A stretch of 64,000 nucleotides of DNA, taken from Candidatus Methylomirabilota bacterium. Lineage in GTDB: Bacteria > Methylomirabilota > Methylomirabilia > Methylomirabilales > Methylomirabilaceae. The position numbers and the translations under genes are program-made. Below, in pieces: positions 62,780 through 64,000 of this stretch. The stretch is from contig JAGWQH010000097.1 of assembly GCA_028870115.1 (NCBI GenBank), positions 62,001-126,000 of the forward strand, given 5' to 3'. The stretch's first letter is position 1; the number at the start of each line of letters is the position of its first letter. The notes beneath the pieces were generated by a model. The model saw nothing but the letters and a program-made list of their open reading frames with translations. It had not been told where the DNA came from and did no database searches.

Positions 62780-63694
62780 TCAGAGTGAGACCGACAGGTA
62801 CCGTTCCCCTGTATCGGGGAGGATTGTCACCACAACCCTTCCGGTTCCAAGCCGTTCGGCAACCACCGTCGAGGCAAAGACGTTGGCTCCGGCTGAGATC
62901 CCCACCAGAAGGCCCTCCTCCCTGGCCAGGCGAGACGCCATCCGATAGGCATCCTCATCCTCTACTGAGATAATTTCATCAACCACTTGCATATTCAGCA
63001 CGCCGGGCACGAAGCTCGCGCCGATCCCCTGGATGCCATGCGGCCTGGCTCTACCCCCCTGCAAGACGGGGGATCTGGCCGGTTCCACCGCGACCACCCG
63101 AACGTCAGGGATTTCCCTTTTCAGCACTTCGCCCACTCCGGTAATCGTCCCACCAGTCCCGACGCCTGACACAAAGGCATCGATCTGTCCATCAGTCGCT
63201 TTCAGAATCTCTTGCGCCGTGGTAAGGCGGTGGATAGCCGGGTTGGCCGGATTCACAAACTGTTGCGGCATGAAGTAACCTGGATTTTGCGCCACGAGAG
63301 ATTCCGCGGCATAGACTGCGCCGCTCATCCCCTCGATGGCCGGGGTCAGGATCACCTCGGCTCCGAACCGACTGACCAGCCTCCGCCGTTCCACGCTCAT
63401 ATCCTCCGGCATCGTCAGGATCAGGCGGTACCCTTTGACGGCAGCCACCATCGCAAGCCCGATCCCTGTATTACCGGAGGTCGGCTCGACGATCGTGTCA
63501 CCCGGCTTCAGACGCCCCCTCCGCTCTGCCTCCTCGATCATTGCCAAGGCGATCCGATCTTTTACGCTTCCACCTGGATTACATGACTCCAGCTTTCCAA
63601 GAATCCGAGCGGATCCGCAACGCGCGATTCGTTGTAATTGCACCAGCGGCGTGTCGCCTATCAGTTCCAGGGCATTTCGAACCAAACGTGGCAT
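62780..63694 (-). CDS. cysK: Cysteine synthase A-type
   Basis: 304 residues, fold type II PLP. PLP Lys in NPGGSVKDRIALAMI, EPTSGNTGIGLAMVAAVKGY, FVSGVGTGGTITGVGEVLK and LVGISAGANVFAS. Makes cysteine from O-acetylserine and sulfide. A second, different synthase next to CysM in the same block means two parallel routes to cysteine, one from sulfide and one perhaps carrier-bound. Directly after the Rrf2 regulator. Confidence 0.93.
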   Translation of the reverse strand: MPRLVRNALELIGDTPLVQLQRIARCGSARILGKLESCNPGGSVKDRIALAMIEEAERRGRLKPGDTIVEPTSGNTGIGLAMVAAVKGYRLILTMPEDMSVERRRLVSRFGAEVILTPAIEGMSGAVYAAESLVAQNPGYFMPQQFVNPANPAIHRLTTAQEILKATDGQIDAFVSGVGTGGTITGVGEVLKREIPDVRVVAVEPARSPVLQGGRARPHGIQGIGASFVPGVLNMQVVDEIISVEDEDAYRMASRLAREEGLLVGISAGANVFASTVVAERLGTGRVVVTILPDTGERYLSVSL

Positions 63695-63727
63695 CGACGA
63701 GTTTAACCTCCAGGCAGCCCAGACCGG

Positions 63728-64000
63728 TTAGATCTGGTAGCTTACCCCCCCTCGCTCCTGTTTCGTATGGATTTGACGGCAGAGGTCTTCAAGCGTGGTG
63801 TGGTCCACAATCTTCACTACGGCATCGCGGACGTCAGCCCAGATATCCCGAAGGCAGCAGTGAGGCTCTTCGATGCAGATCTCTCGCGGCCCGCTCCCCA
63901 CGCAGAAAATAGGAATAATCGGACCCTCCATGGTTCTGATGATGGCCCCGACGGTGATCTCCCGGGGATGTTTGGCCAGATAGTAGCCCCCACTCATACC
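63728..64000 (-). CDS. Rrf2-family regulator (CymR/IscR-like), N-terminus beyond window
   Basis: Only the C-terminal 91 residues are inside the window; the first Met visible is internal, in the family wing GGYYLAKHPREITVGAI. The dimer helix follows, with a Cys cluster (CVGSGPREICIEEPHCC) that in IscR would hold Fe-S and in CymR-like proteins is partly kept. The DNA-binding helix lies to the right of base 64000. As the first gene of the sulfur block it is the likely regulator, perhaps with CysK as partner as in CymR; inference. Confidence 0.88.
   Translation of the reverse strand, partial: GMSGGYYLAKHPREITVGAIIRTMEGPIIPIFCVGSGPREICIEEPHCCLRDIWADVRDAVVKIVDHTTLEDLCRQIHTKQERGGVSYQI

Overview
The window reads as a continuous chromosomal segment of a Gram-negative bacterium, moderately GC-rich. 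An outer-membrane porin, a TolC-type channel, a lipoprotein signal and a complete heavy-metal RND efflux operon point to two membranes. The mix of a rho-rpmE-prfA-prmC-murA-his block, a sulfur-carrier cysteine pathway and heptamer repeats would fit an environmental lineage such as NC10 (Methylomirabilota) or a Nitrospira/delta-like group. That placement is inference; no 16S gene or taxonomic marker in the window settles it.

Layout. (1) 1-6800, plus strand: the end of a polysaccharide cluster (asparagine synthase cut by the window edge, an A+T-richer Stealth-type phosphotransferase, an ABC exporter), then a fatty-acid desaturase and a DUF2141 protein. (2) 6900-13570, minus strand: housekeeping block ffh-rpsP-khpA-rimM-trmD-rplS-rnhB-yraN-comM, with unusual overlaps (trmD probably starts at CTG; rnhB has no usual start codon outside rplS). 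(3) 13900-19500: initiator tRNA, a recent tandem duplication of Lys/Ala-rich exported proteins, a class A PBP and two exported proteins of unknown role. (4) 19700-22550: a decayed accessory patch beside a selenocysteine tRNA gene, with HEPN/MNT, hicB with a nonsense-mutated hicA, an antitoxin relic and an integrase N-terminus. (5) 23380-35530, minus strand: rho, rpmE, prfA, prmC, murA, hisG-D-C-B-H-A-F-IE and a HIT protein. Heptanucleotide inverted-repeat elements lie inside prmC, hisF and the start of hisG, and a fourth lies between rpmE and rho. (6) 37150-43550: CusCBA/CzcCBA-type efflux operon. (7) 43700-49660, plus strand: iron region with a Fur-family repressor (promoter plus Fur box), FTR1 permease, porin, relic of a multicopper oxidase, FMN-binding protein, ApbE flavin transferase and a four-helix membrane protein. 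(8) 49677-51785, minus: sulfur carrier ending in Gly-Gly-Cys, threonine synthase and two NIL proteins. (9) 51890-52580: rhodanese. (10) 52596-64000, minus: sulfur assimilation block with an Rrf2 regulator, CysK, a MoaD-MoeB fusion, a YeeE transporter, two TusA-like proteins, CysM, a JAMM protease, a TauE permease, sulfite reductase, a YVTN propeller, APS/PAPS reductase and ATP sulfurylase.

How it fits together. Block 10 can take sulfate to sulfide (Sat, CysH, Sir) and appears to load sulfur on a carrier protein for cysteine synthesis, as in the mycobacterial Mec+/CysO/CysM route. Here the carrier is fused in front of its own E1 activating enzyme, so its Gly-Gly end is buried. The JAMM protease two genes from the TusA pair is the obvious candidate to free it. 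Block 8 carries a second free carrier, also masked by one extra residue, next to threonine synthase and NIL proteins. These two loci are the most interesting part of the window. The iron block looks like an FTR1 uptake locus that has lost its multicopper oxidase and sits beside a flavin-based extracytoplasmic redox module.
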